From assembly GCA_028817635.1 (NCBI GenBank), contig JAPPPH010000102.1:1-6270 (forward strand): 6,270 nt of DNA. Direction: 5' to 3'. The stretch comes from Verrucomicrobiales bacterium (GTDB lineage: Bacteria > Verrucomicrobiota > Verrucomicrobiia > Limisphaerales > UBA1096). The position numbers and the translations under genes are program-made. Shown one piece after another: positions 1 through 6,270 of this stretch (position 1 is the stretch's first letter; each line of letters begins with the position of its first letter). The notes beneath the pieces are model-generated. The model was given only the letters and a program-made list of their open reading frames with translations. It did no database searches and was not told where the DNA came from.

Positions 1-201
1 ACAGATACTCAGGTAAAACATGAACGAGACCAGCCAGGCATGAGTGAAGTGCACCACATTGGTGGCAATACCCAAAATGGCCAACAGCGCCCCGACCGCG
101 ATCAGGATCAACGGCAGCTTGCCGGCCCACGCGGGCAGCTTGCTCTCCGGTTGACTGGCCGGTTCGGCTTTCTTGGCACTGGCTTTTTTCTTGGCAGTCA
201 T
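1..201 (-). CDS. actF: ActF, second NrfD-like membrane subunit of alternative complex III (3' partial, first 67 residues)
   Basis: The start of a membrane protein that continues beyond the left edge; 67 codons are visible and the frame is open at position 1. It begins with a Lys/Ala-rich soluble tail (MTAKKKASAKKAEPASQPES, 1-20), then LPAWAGKLP and a hydrophobic helix near 29-48. HFTHAWLVSFMFYLS (51-65) follows, starting the next membrane segment. The HAWLVSFMFYLS stretch matches the N-terminal part of ActF, the NrfD-like paralogue of ActC, and the position just after actE agrees with the usual order actABCDEF. ActF takes part in the membrane core of ACIII and has been proposed to help in proton translocation. 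The basic N-terminus suggests a cytoplasmic start. The assignment rests on a short fragment plus context. The window does not show whether the gene is intact further on. Confidence 0.85.
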   Translation of the reverse strand, partial: MTAKKKASAKKAEPASQPESKLPAWAGKLPLILIAVGALLAILGIATNVVHFTHAWLVSFMFYLSIC

Positions 202-210
202 TAAATGAAT

Positions 211-215
211 CTCCC
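211..215 (-). promoter_or_regulatory. Shine-Dalgarno site of actF
   Basis: The 19-base gap between the actE TAA and the actF ATG holds GGGAG on the minus strand, nine bases before the ATG at 201-199. This is the only truly intergenic DNA in the window. It supports the start of ActF and is too short to hold a terminator or independent promoter. Confidence 0.7.
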
Positions 216-220
216 GGTGA

Positions 221-892
221 TTACTGGCCCTCGATGATTTTTTGCAGTTCAGCACGGCCGCTTTCGACCTCATCCAGCTTACCCAACTGGCTGTACTGCA
301 GTGCGCGAATGTAACTCACGATCGCCCAGCGATCTTCCTGCGAAATCTTGGTCTTATATCCCGGCATGCGACTGTAGGCGATGCCCACCTCGTTGGTCGT
401 GGCGTTGAATCCGTTGCTGATCACGTCGAACAGGTAACCGTCCGGCAACTGAACCAATCGATGCTGGTGCAGGTCGGCCGTGGTCAGGCTGTACTGGGTC
501 ACGATGCCGTTGCCGTCGCCCGCCTTGCCGTGGCACGGAGTGCAGTAAATGTCATACCGACCTTGCCCCCGCTTTAGCGTCTCTGCAGAAACCTCAAGCG
601 GATTTAACTCCACCCAGTCATCCGATCCCTCGGCACGGCCGGTGGTGACGGGAGAATCATCAATGGTGGCTCCGCGGGAAACCGTGCCGGCAACCGGCAG
701 ACGCGATCCGCGCCCATCCCCTGCACCGAGCACTTCATCAAAAAGATTGGCAGACTGCGGGCGAACCCGGGCCTGGTCATCCATGTCCCGGAATATCTCA
801 ATCGGCCGATTCCGGGTGAGCGAGTCCTGAAACCCGGCCGTGGCGATGACCAGACAAACAATGGCTGCAAATCCTGTAATAAAATAGCGCAT
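221..892 (-). CDS. actE: ActE, membrane-anchored monohaem cytochrome c subunit of alternative complex III
   Basis: A 223-residue class I cytochrome c, the monohaem subunit of ACIII that helps relay electrons out of the complex on the periplasmic side. Residues 5-20 form a hydrophobic signal or anchor helix. Residues 21-98 are a polar linker with Gly/Arg/Asp-rich parts, starting with the family-like FQDSLTRNRPIEIFRDMDDQ (21-40). The cytochrome domain spans about 104-200: the haem site is C117-T-P-C120-H121, followed by GKAGDGNG, and Met176 in SRMPGY is the likely axial ligand. EDRWAIVSYIRALQ (186-199) is the usual C-terminal helix. ActE in some characterised ACIII is a lipoprotein, but the only early Cys here (Cys13, after Ala-Ile-Val) is not in a good lipobox, so helix anchoring is more likely. 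The ATG overlaps the actD stop (TAATG) with no clear ribosome-binding site, suggesting translational coupling. Confidence 0.95.
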   Translation of the reverse strand: MRYFITGFAAIVCLVIATAGFQDSLTRNRPIEIFRDMDDQARVRPQSANLFDEVLGAGDGRGSRLPVAGTVSRGATIDDSPVTTGRAEGSDDWVELNPLEVSAETLKRGQGRYDIYCTPCHGKAGDGNGIVTQYSLTTADLHQHRLVQLPDGYLFDVISNGFNATTNEVGIAYSRMPGYKTKISQEDRWAIVSYIRALQYSQLGKLDEVESGRAELQKIIEGQ

Positions 893-1440
893 TATTCGTT
901 TACCAATTCAATGTGCTTGCTACCGGCTTTTTTCAGCAGCGCGCGGGTTTCTTCCTCTTCGTATTTTGGATCGTCCGCCTCAATTACCACGAAGAACTTG
1001 TCGTGGGTGACATCTGCGAACCGCATGTTTTTCAAAAGCGGATGATGCAGCCTCGGCAGCTTGTTCAGGAACAGCATACCAAACAGCGAACCAAACGCTC
1101 CGGAAAGAATCGTCATTTCATACGCCACCGGGAAGGAGGCAAACGGACTGAAGTTTGGTTTGCCTCCCACGGGAATGCCGTAGTCGTAGGCGTTCATGTA
1201 CCAGATCATCAGCATGCCGCCAAAGAATCCACAAAGGCCACAACAGAACGTGAACCAGCCGACCTTGGAATTACCCAGGCCCATCGCGTCATCCATCCCG
1301 TGCACCGGGTACGGCGTGTGTACATCCCAACGGGTGAAGCCGGCATCGCGCACCTGCTCGGCCGCATGCATGGCGTCGGCCGGGGTATCAAACTCGGCCA
1401 TCAATCCGTACGGAATCTGGTAGTCGTCCAAAGAGTCCAT
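892..1440 (-). CDS. actD: ActD, DUF3341 membrane subunit of alternative complex III
   Basis: A 182-residue membrane protein matching the ActD (DUF3341) family, a small accessory subunit of ACIII. The N-terminal soluble part (about 1-58) has the family features YGLMAEFDTPADAMHAAEQV (11-30) and GFTRWDVHTPYPVHGMD (34-50), a small alpha/beta segment. Two membrane helices follow, near 60-82 (VGWFTFCCGLCGFFGG onward) and 101-125, joined by a loop with GIPVGGKPNFSPF (88-100). The soluble tail contains KLPRLHHPLL (127-136), RFADVTHDKFFVVIEADDP (140-158), and an acidic/basic end. No haem or metal motif is present; in known complexes ActD is structural and binds no redox cofactor. The start is fixed by the TGATG overlap with actC and a GGGAGGAG site. 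The TAA stop shares its last base with the actE ATG. Confidence 0.94.
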   Translation of the reverse strand: MDSLDDYQIPYGLMAEFDTPADAMHAAEQVRDAGFTRWDVHTPYPVHGMDDAMGLGNSKVGWFTFCCGLCGFFGGMLMIWYMNAYDYGIPVGGKPNFSPFASFPVAYEMTILSGAFGSLFGMLFLNKLPRLHHPLLKNMRFADVTHDKFFVVIEADDPKYEEEETRALLKKAGSKHIELVNE

Positions 1441-2900
1441 CAGTGTTTCGCTCCTCCCAGCGGGTGGTGTGGATCCGCCTGCGGTGTGACGCCCTTCACT
1501 TCCGAGATCGCGATCAGCGGCAGGAAGCGGCAGAACAACAGGAACAGTGTCATGAAAAATCCGAACGTGCCGAAGTAGGTGATCATGTCGACCCAACTCG
1601 GTGAGTAGTAGCCCCAGTTACCCGGCATGAAGTCGTTGTGCAGTGAGGTGACTACGATCACAAACCGTTCCATCCACATGCCAATGTTCACGAAGCCGCA
1701 CACCACCCAAATGAACCACGGCGTCGTCCGACACCATTTGAACCAGAAGAACTGAGGCGCCAGCACGTTACAGCCGATCATCCACCAGTAGGACCAGTTC
1801 ATGTCGCCAAACGCGCGGTTCTTGAAGGCGTAAAGCTCGTACGGGTTGCCGCCGTAGTAGGCGATGAAAAATTCCATACCGTAGGCGTAGCCAACGATCG
1901 AACCGGTCACGAGGATCACCTTGGACATCACCTCGAGGTGGCGAATCGTCACGATCTCGTCCAGACCCTTGTACAGGGAAACCAACGGGATCATCAGCGT
2001 CATCACCATCGCGAAGCCGCCAAACACGGCACCCGCCACGAAGTACGGCGGGAAAATCGTCGTATGCCAACCGGGCAACTGCGACACGGCGAAGTCGAAC
2101 GACACGATCGAGTGCACCGACAATACCAGCGGCGTGGAGAGACCAGCCAAAAGCAGGTAGGCCTTCTCGTAGTTGCGCCAGTGACGGTTCGAGCCGGTCC
2201 AGCCAAGCGAGAACAGCCCGTACAGGAACTGCGCCAGCTTGTTGCGCATTTTCGCAGCCGGCTTCACCACCTTGCCGGCAACTTTGCGGAAGCGATCGCG
2301 CATCGTGGCCAAGTCCGGGATCAGGCCCATGTACCAGAACAGCACAGAGACTGTGAAGTATGTGGACACCGCGAACACGTCCCATAGCAACGGCGAACGG
2401 AACTGCGGCCATATCGAGTTCGCGTTGGGCAGTGGGAACAGCCACCAGTCAAACCAGATACGGCCCACGTGAACCGCCGGGAAAATGCCGGCACACATCA
2501 CCGCAAAAATCGTCATCGCCTCCGAGGCGCGGTTGATCGAGGTTCGCCACTTTTGGCGCAATAAAAATAGGATGGCCGAGATTAGCGTGCCGGCGTGGCC
2601 AATACCGATCCACCAAACAAAGTTTACGATGGCCCAACCCCAGGCAACCGGATGGTTCAACCCCCAGACACCGACACCAGTCGAGATGAGGTAGACCAAG
2701 CCGATGGGCAGGCCAAGCGACACCAGCAAACTAATACCGAACGTCAGCTTCCACCAACCGGGGGTCTTGTTTTCGATGACACCGGCCACGGTGTCCGAAA
2801 TCCAACCAAGCGAACGGTTGTTCTCCACCAACGCCGGACGCTCCAACTCCTCGGGGGGCGGTGCGATTTTGACGGAAGAAGGAACTGAATGATTCGCCAT
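1440..2900 (-). CDS. actC: ActC, NrfD/PsrC-family quinol-binding membrane subunit of alternative complex III
   Basis: A 486-residue integral membrane protein of the NrfD (polysulfide reductase PsrC) family; in ACIII this subunit holds the quinol-oxidation site beside the ActB clusters. About ten hydrophobic segments are visible, near residues 51-73, 87-114, 127-143, 171-192, 246-266, 281-307, 325-345, 369-389, 393-417 and 436-463. Polar residues within or beside helices fit the family: GHAGT (101-105), His144 and Asp152 in the PAVHVGRIWFD stretch, HSIVSFDFA (263-271), and Glu411-Arg412. A basic loop (about 200-245, RDRFRKVAGK onward) lies between helices four and five, as expected for a cytoplasmic side. 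Length is normal for ActC. The ATG at 2900 overlaps the actB stop (TAATG) and follows a strong AAGGAGG site; the TGA overlaps the actD start. ActF is the paralogous second NrfD subunit, but the position straight after actB identifies this one as ActC. Confidence 0.96.
   Translation of the reverse strand: MANHSVPSSVKIAPPPEELERPALVENNRSLGWISDTVAGVIENKTPGWWKLTFGISLLVSLGLPIGLVYLISTGVGVWGLNHPVAWGWAIVNFVWWIGIGHAGTLISAILFLLRQKWRTSINRASEAMTIFAVMCAGIFPAVHVGRIWFDWWLFPLPNANSIWPQFRSPLLWDVFAVSTYFTVSVLFWYMGLIPDLATMRDRFRKVAGKVVKPAAKMRNKLAQFLYGLFSLGWTGSNRHWRNYEKAYLLLAGLSTPLVLSVHSIVSFDFAVSQLPGWHTTIFPPYFVAGAVFGGFAMVMTLMIPLVSLYKGLDEIVTIRHLEVMSKVILVTGSIVGYAYGMEFFIAYYGGNPYELYAFKNRAFGDMNWSYWWMIGCNVLAPQFFWFKWCRTTPWFIWVVCGFVNIGMWMERFVIVVTSLHNDFMPGNWGYYSPSWVDMITYFGTFGFFMTLFLLFCRFLPLIAISEVKGVTPQADPHHPLGGAKH
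1451..1458 (-). promoter_or_regulatory. Shine-Dalgarno site of actD
   Basis: The minus strand reads GGGAGGAG within the last codons of actC, ten bases before the actD ATG at 1440-1438. It decides the actD start: the same frame is open upstream to an ATG at 1596, but that longer reading would run about 150 bases inside actC. The DUF3341-like sequence begins only after the Met at 1440. Confidence 0.8.
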
Positions 2901-5900
2901 TAGTGCTTGGCCTCCTTCCCGTTATCCTTGGCTTTTTTCCTCCCAAATACGTTCGCGTGGTTCTTGGTCTCGTACTCGGTCACTGTATTGGGAACATCAA
3001 AATAATCCGGCATTGCCGTGTTCGGGTTGCGCAGCTTGGCCAAAAAGGTCGTGCGCGGGCGGGTATCCAAGTAACCAAGCACAGAGTAGTTTCGGTTTTG
3101 CCGTTTCAGGCGATAAACCTCGCTGTTTTCATCTGAAATATCGCCGAATGCGATCCCTTCCGCCGGGCAGGCCTGCTGACAGGCGGCCTTGATGGTGCCA
3201 TCCGGCACGTCCAACGCAGTAATCTTTTCTTCTTCCCCTTTCAGTCCGATCACCTTGTCACCGACCTTGGCCTTGTGCTCGATCTTCGCCGCCTGAATCC
3301 GCTGCACACAGTAGGTGCACTTCTCCATGACGCCGCGCATACGCACCGACACGTCCGGGTTCTTTGAAAGTTTAATCAGGTCCCACTCGGGATCAAATTT
3401 GCCGTCCTTCTCCCCATCGTCCAGACCGGGGACGCTGCCGCGGCTCGGATCCTTGTACCAACGGATCAACTCCCATTCCCCGTTGGAACTCTTGTTCCCC
3501 GGATGCAACGGGCTGTTGTTCAGGTCGTTATCGTCGTGGAAGAAACGGCCGGGCGCTCTCTTGCCATCCTCGAGCCCCATCGGGCGGCGATTGTAATCGT
3601 AATAATTGAAACGACGAACCTTGTACGGGCAGTTGTTGGAACAGTACCGCGTGCCTACGCAGCGGTTGTACGCCATCAGGTTCAAGCCCTCCTCGTCGTG
3701 GACGGTGGCATTCACCGGGCAGACGCTTTCACATGGCGCATCCTCGCAATGCTGACAGGCAACTCCCTGATAGGTGACCTGCGGGTTGTGCTCGTCGCCG
3801 GAGAAATAGCGATGAATATTGATCCACGACATCTCGCGGCCAAGCGCTACCTGATGTTTGCCAACGATCGGAATGTTATTCTCGCTTTGGCAGGCCACGA
3901 CGCAGGCGTTGCAACCAACACAGGTGGACAAGTCGATCACCATGCCCCACTGCTGGCGATCGGGATCCATCAGCTTGGGCCCGCTGATCTTGTCATTCCC
4001 AAAATTGCCCTGGTCATCGCCCTTCCTCATGTAGGGCGAAGCAGGCAACTCATCCTGAATATCTTTCTCCCACGGATACCCGCGGTCATCCCCCTTCACG
4101 AGGTGCGTGGTGTGGTGGATGCTGTCCAGATCGAAATGTTTTACAAAATCCTCGTGGCCCTTGAAGTCGTCGGCGTTGCATTCGCGCACCACCGGGCGGC
4201 CGTCCATGATTCCCTGCTCCTGTGTGCAGGCGATTTCGTAGGTGTCACCCGTGGCCTCAAGTTTGGCTCCGGTGGCCACGTGCTGTGTCCCCGTGGTTCG
4301 CACCTGGTAGGCGTCAAACCCGGCTGCGCCACCCACGCGGCCCACGCCACGGCCGTAGCCAAGCGCAACACCTACGGTGTCGTCCGCCATGCCGGGCAGC
4401 AGCCAGATCGCCCCCTCGACCGACTTGCCGCCAACTTCGAGCGTGTATTTCTTCTGGTGAAAGCGGCCCGACTCAGAATGGAACCCAAACCGGCCCGGTA
4501 AACTACCCATCTTTTTGTCGTACTCATCACCATCGACTCGTTCAAAATCCAACAGGTCTTTGGCTTCGTCCCCGAGCAACCGCTTGGCGGTGTTCAGGCT
4601 GACCAACAAAACGTTATCCCAGGTGATTCGCGTCACCGGATTCGGTGTCTCCAGCAACCAACCGTTGTTCCCCCAGCGACCGTCGTCCAGGCAGTGATCA
4701 CGGAAGAAAGTCACCTCTAGTTTGCCCTTGTCCGGCGCTCCGACTTGCTTCGCGCCTTCCTTCCAGGCAGCGGAGGCAGCAGAGGCGTCGAATTCAGCGA
4801 ATACGGTGTTTGCAGCGCTGTCCGCCAAGAATCCGTCGTGCAAAAATTTGTCCCACTTACGATCACCCTCGCCGGCGATCGACTCAAACGTGGCACGCAC
4901 GATCTTGTACGGATCGGTCTCCTCCGCCCCGGCGATGCGGGCCAGCACTTCCAATTCAGTCATCCCGCCAAACAGCGGCGCGATCAACGGCTGTACCGGC
5001 ACCAGCGTGCCATCGCTCGTCCGGGCATCCCCCCAGGACTCCAGATAGTGCGCGGCCGGAATGAATGCACTGGCCTTGGCCGAGGTCTGGTCGACCCCAT
5101 AAAAGCCGTGGCGAATAAATTTGTCGGCATTCCCCACGATCGCGTCCCAATCAATGTCTGCCGGGGCGTTGTAGGCCGGGTCGCCTCCCAGCACCACGAG
5201 GTTGTCCCCTTTTTTGAACTTGGCGGCCAAATCCTGTATGGACCCGCTCCCGCTTGGCTCGTGAGCCTGCAGCACTACGGTTTCGCCAATGTTTTGGAGG
5301 ATGGCGTTGATGCCAAGCGCTGCCAGATGCACTTCCTTCGGCTGGCGGTACCCAGCCACGACCAGTGTCTTTTCACCGCGCTTGGCCAAGCGTAGTAGGT
5401 CGGCCACACACTCGCGAACCCACTTGGCTGTGTCGTAGTTGGCCGGATCAACACCTGTTATTTCCTTGGTTATCGGATTCTCGATGGTGGGCTCCACTGC
5501 GTGACTCTTAGGAAAATCCTTATTCAGATCACCAATGAAATTTCCCAAATCATCTACAATCTCACCCGCTTCAATTTCCGACTGCTGTATGGCCTCCTTT
5601 AAGGCCAAGGCGGCGACACGCCCCACACTACCGGTCGGAATCCGTAGGCGATGATCGGGATTGGTTCCGGTCAGGCTCAAGCTACCCTCAACCGAATTGA
5701 GACGGTTCATCACTTCTGCCGGGTTTTGCTTGTGATCATCCTTCACGCGGCGGCCCGCGGCGAATTCTCCGATGTTTTCGAACGCCGCCTCCTCGGTGCC
5801 TAGAAAATCACAATCCAGCGAGAGAATCGCCTTGGCCTTGTCAAACTTATAGGCCGGCTTGACCGACGAGCCGAACGCGATCGAAGCCGCCTCGGCATGA

Positions 5901-6270
5901 ACACTGAAGTCCACCGGTTCGTACTCGTAAAAATTGACCCCCTTGGCCTTCAGGTCTGCCACCAGACGCGCACGCGACGGCGAGCTGCTCTGCTCCATCA
6001 ACACATGCGTCTTGTCGTTGGCCAAGCCGTCGAGCTGCTCCAGCACCTTGGCCTTGGCAATGACCTTAAGTTGGCCCTCCTCGGCCAGCTTGAAATTCAA
6101 TCCCCTATCCGGATCGTACAGGCTCAAAACCGACGCCTGCGCGTACTGGTCGGTACCGCCGTTGCTATTGGGATGCTCGGCATTGCCCTCGACCTTGATC
6201 GGGCGGCCATCGTACGACTTCACCACCAGCGGCACAGCCGATTGGCGGGTGGGCATCGACGTGGCATAAT
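2900..6270 (-). CDS. actB: ActB, molybdopterin-oxidoreductase-like/iron-sulfur fusion subunit of alternative complex III (5' partial)
   Basis: Iron-sulfur subunit of ACIII, on the periplasmic side in characterised complexes, carrying electrons from the quinol site towards the c-type haems. Residues are numbered from the Met codon at 6256-6254. The frame stays open to the window edge, reading Tyr-Ala-Thr-Ser just before that Met, so it is internal and the true start (often with a Tat-type signal) lies outside. Residues 1-760 resemble the MopB fold: GRPIKVEGNAEHP at 17-29, then QASVLSLYDPDR at 40-51. No Cys follows the HPNSNGG stretch where catalytic MopB enzymes carry a cluster ligand, in line with the cofactor-free ActB family. 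Residues 765-1080 form the ferredoxin domain: C779/782/785/789, C834/837/842/846, C866/T869/C872/C876, and C980/983 with C1026/1030. Thr869 replaces a Cys, predicting three [4Fe-4S] and one [3Fe-4S]. A charged insert lies between motifs III and IV. The TAA stop overlaps the actC start by one base. Identification is firm. Confidence 0.95.
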   Translation of the reverse strand, partial: YATSMPTRQSAVPLVVKSYDGRPIKVEGNAEHPNSNGGTDQYAQASVLSLYDPDRGLNFKLAEEGQLKVIAKAKVLEQLDGLANDKTHVLMEQSSSPSRARLVADLKAKGVNFYEYEPVDFSVHAEAASIAFGSSVKPAYKFDKAKAILSLDCDFLGTEEAAFENIGEFAAGRRVKDDHKQNPAEVMNRLNSVEGSLSLTGTNPDHRLRIPTGSVGRVAALALKEAIQQSEIEAGEIVDDLGNFIGDLNKDFPKSHAVEPTIENPITKEITGVDPANYDTAKWVRECVADLLRLAKRGEKTLVVAGYRQPKEVHLAALGINAILQNIGETVVLQAHEPSGSGSIQDLAAKFKKGDNLVVLGGDPAYNAPADIDWDAIVGNADKFIRHGFYGVDQTSAKASAFIPAAHYLESWGDARTSDGTLVPVQPLIAPLFGGMTELEVLARIAGAEETDPYKIVRATFESIAGEGDRKWDKFLHDGFLADSAANTVFAEFDASAASAAWKEGAKQVGAPDKGKLEVTFFRDHCLDDGRWGNNGWLLETPNPVTRITWDNVLLVSLNTAKRLLGDEAKDLLDFERVDGDEYDKKMGSLPGRFGFHSESGRFHQKKYTLEVGGKSVEGAIWLLPGMADDTVGVALGYGRGVGRVGGAAGFDAYQVRTTGTQHVATGAKLEATGDTYEIACTQEQGIMDGRPVVRECNADDFKGHEDFVKHFDLDSIHHTTHLVKGDDRGYPWEKDIQDELPASPYMRKGDDQGNFGNDKISGPKLMDPDRQQWGMVIDLSTCVGCNACVVACQSENNIPIVGKHQVALGREMSWINIHRYFSGDEHNPQVTYQGVACQHCEDAPCESVCPVNATVHDEEGLNLMAYNRCVGTRYCSNNCPYKVRRFNYYDYNRRPMGLEDGKRAPGRFFHDDNDLNNSPLHPGNKSSNGEWELIRWYKDPSRGSVPGLDDGEKDGKFDPEWDLIKLSKNPDVSVRMRGVMEKCTYCVQRIQAAKIEHKAKVGDKVIGLKGEEEKITALDVPDGTIKAACQQACPAEGIAFGDISDENSEVYRLKRQNRNYSVLGYLDTRPRTTFLAKLRNPNTAMPDYFDVPNTVTEYETKNHANVFGRKKAKDNGKEAKH
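2911..2917 (-). promoter_or_regulatory. Shine-Dalgarno site of actC
   Basis: The minus strand reads AAGGAGG here, ten bases before the actC ATG at 2900-2898. This near-perfect anti-16S match lies inside the last codons of actB and supports this ATG as the start of ActC. It suggests de novo ribosome binding in addition to coupling with actB termination. Confidence 0.8.
3356..3577 (-). repeat. Possible diverged internal duplication in the ActB ferredoxin-domain insert
   Basis: Between ferredoxin motifs III and IV of ActB, residues 894-937 and 944-967 share the same order of two short motifs. The first is GLEDGKRAPGRF (894-905), matched by GLDDGEKDGKFD (944-955). The second is EWELIRWYKDP (927-937), matched by EWDLIKLSKNP (957-967). 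The first copy holds about 20 extra residues (HDDNDLNNSP and following) between its two motifs. At DNA level the EW(E/D)LI codons are only partly alike, so any duplication is old. The second copy runs into the usual NPDVSVRMRGVMEKC segment before motif IV, so it looks like the ancestral one. Chance similarity in a charged loop cannot be excluded. Confidence 0.4.

Noticed and set aside
202..220. A possible terminator or promoter between actE and actF
   Set aside because: Nineteen bases with no inverted repeat or T-run and only a ribosome-binding site; actF reads as part of the same operon.
913..1578. A 221-codon plus-strand frame opposite actD and the end of actC
   Set aside because: It is antisense to two well-recognised genes, and its product has no identifiable features.
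1441..1596. A 52-residue N-terminal extension of ActD from an ATG at 1596
   Set aside because: It would lie inside actC and shows no resemblance to DUF3341. The ATG at 1440 has a good ribosome-binding site and a one-base overlap with the actC stop.
1768..2445. A 225-codon minus-strand frame inside actC
   Set aside because: It overlaps ActC in another frame. The product is Arg/Val/Gly-rich with no membrane pattern or family resemblance, typical of a shadow frame.
1443..2929. The shared Ala-Lys-His ending of ActB and ActC
   Set aside because: Three identical C-terminal residues (EAKH and GGAKH) are too short to distinguish from chance, and the flanking DNA is not duplicated.
3503..4501. A 332-codon open frame on the plus strand opposite actB
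   Set aside because: It lies wholly antisense to the strongly conserved ferredoxin region and end of the MopB domain of ActB. Its translation shows no recognisable domain, and long antisense frames are common opposite high-GC genes.

Overview
The window is almost entirely protein-coding and all five genes lie on the minus strand. It holds most of an operon for alternative complex III (ACIII, quinol:cytochrome c/electron-acceptor oxidoreductase), the respiratory complex that stands in for cytochrome bc1 in many bacteria. In transcription order (high to low coordinates) the genes are actB (5' end beyond the right edge), actC, actD, actE and the first 67 codons of actF (continuing beyond the left edge). 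ActA, the multihaem cytochrome c that usually opens this operon, would be expected just beyond position 6270 but is not visible.

Layout: 2900-6270 encodes ActB, a fusion of a molybdopterin-oxidoreductase-like domain and a four-cluster ferredoxin domain. 1440-2900 encodes ActC, an NrfD-type quinol-binding membrane protein with about ten helices. 892-1440 encodes ActD, a small two-helix DUF3341 protein. 221-892 encodes ActE, a membrane-anchored monohaem cytochrome c. 1-201 encodes the start of ActF, the second NrfD-like subunit. The three junctions B/C, C/D and D/E each overlap by one base (TAATG, TGATG, TAATG). Only 19 noncoding bases (202-220) separate actE from actF. I see no promoter, terminator, RNA gene, mobile element, CRISPR array or other repeat array.

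How the parts work together (established for ACIII): quinol is oxidised at the membrane subunit ActC, electrons pass through the ActB iron-sulfur clusters and the ActA/ActE haems to a cytochrome c or directly to a terminal oxidase, and ActC/ActF may couple this to proton movement. In this ActB the ferredoxin domain has 15 cysteine ligands plus one Cys-to-Thr change, which predicts three [4Fe-4S] clusters and one [3Fe-4S] cluster.

Organism: a Gram-negative-type respiring bacterium with moderately high GC. ACIII operons occur in Bacteroidota, Rhodothermota, Planctomycetota, Verrucomicrobiota, Acidobacteriota, Chloroflexota and some Proteobacteria. The protein style loosely suggests Verrucomicrobiota, Planctomycetota or a relative, but this is a weak inference. 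The system is known and I found no new one. The most unusual points are an acidic/charged insert with a possible internal duplication in the ActB ferredoxin domain and the apparent absence of a lipobox in ActE.
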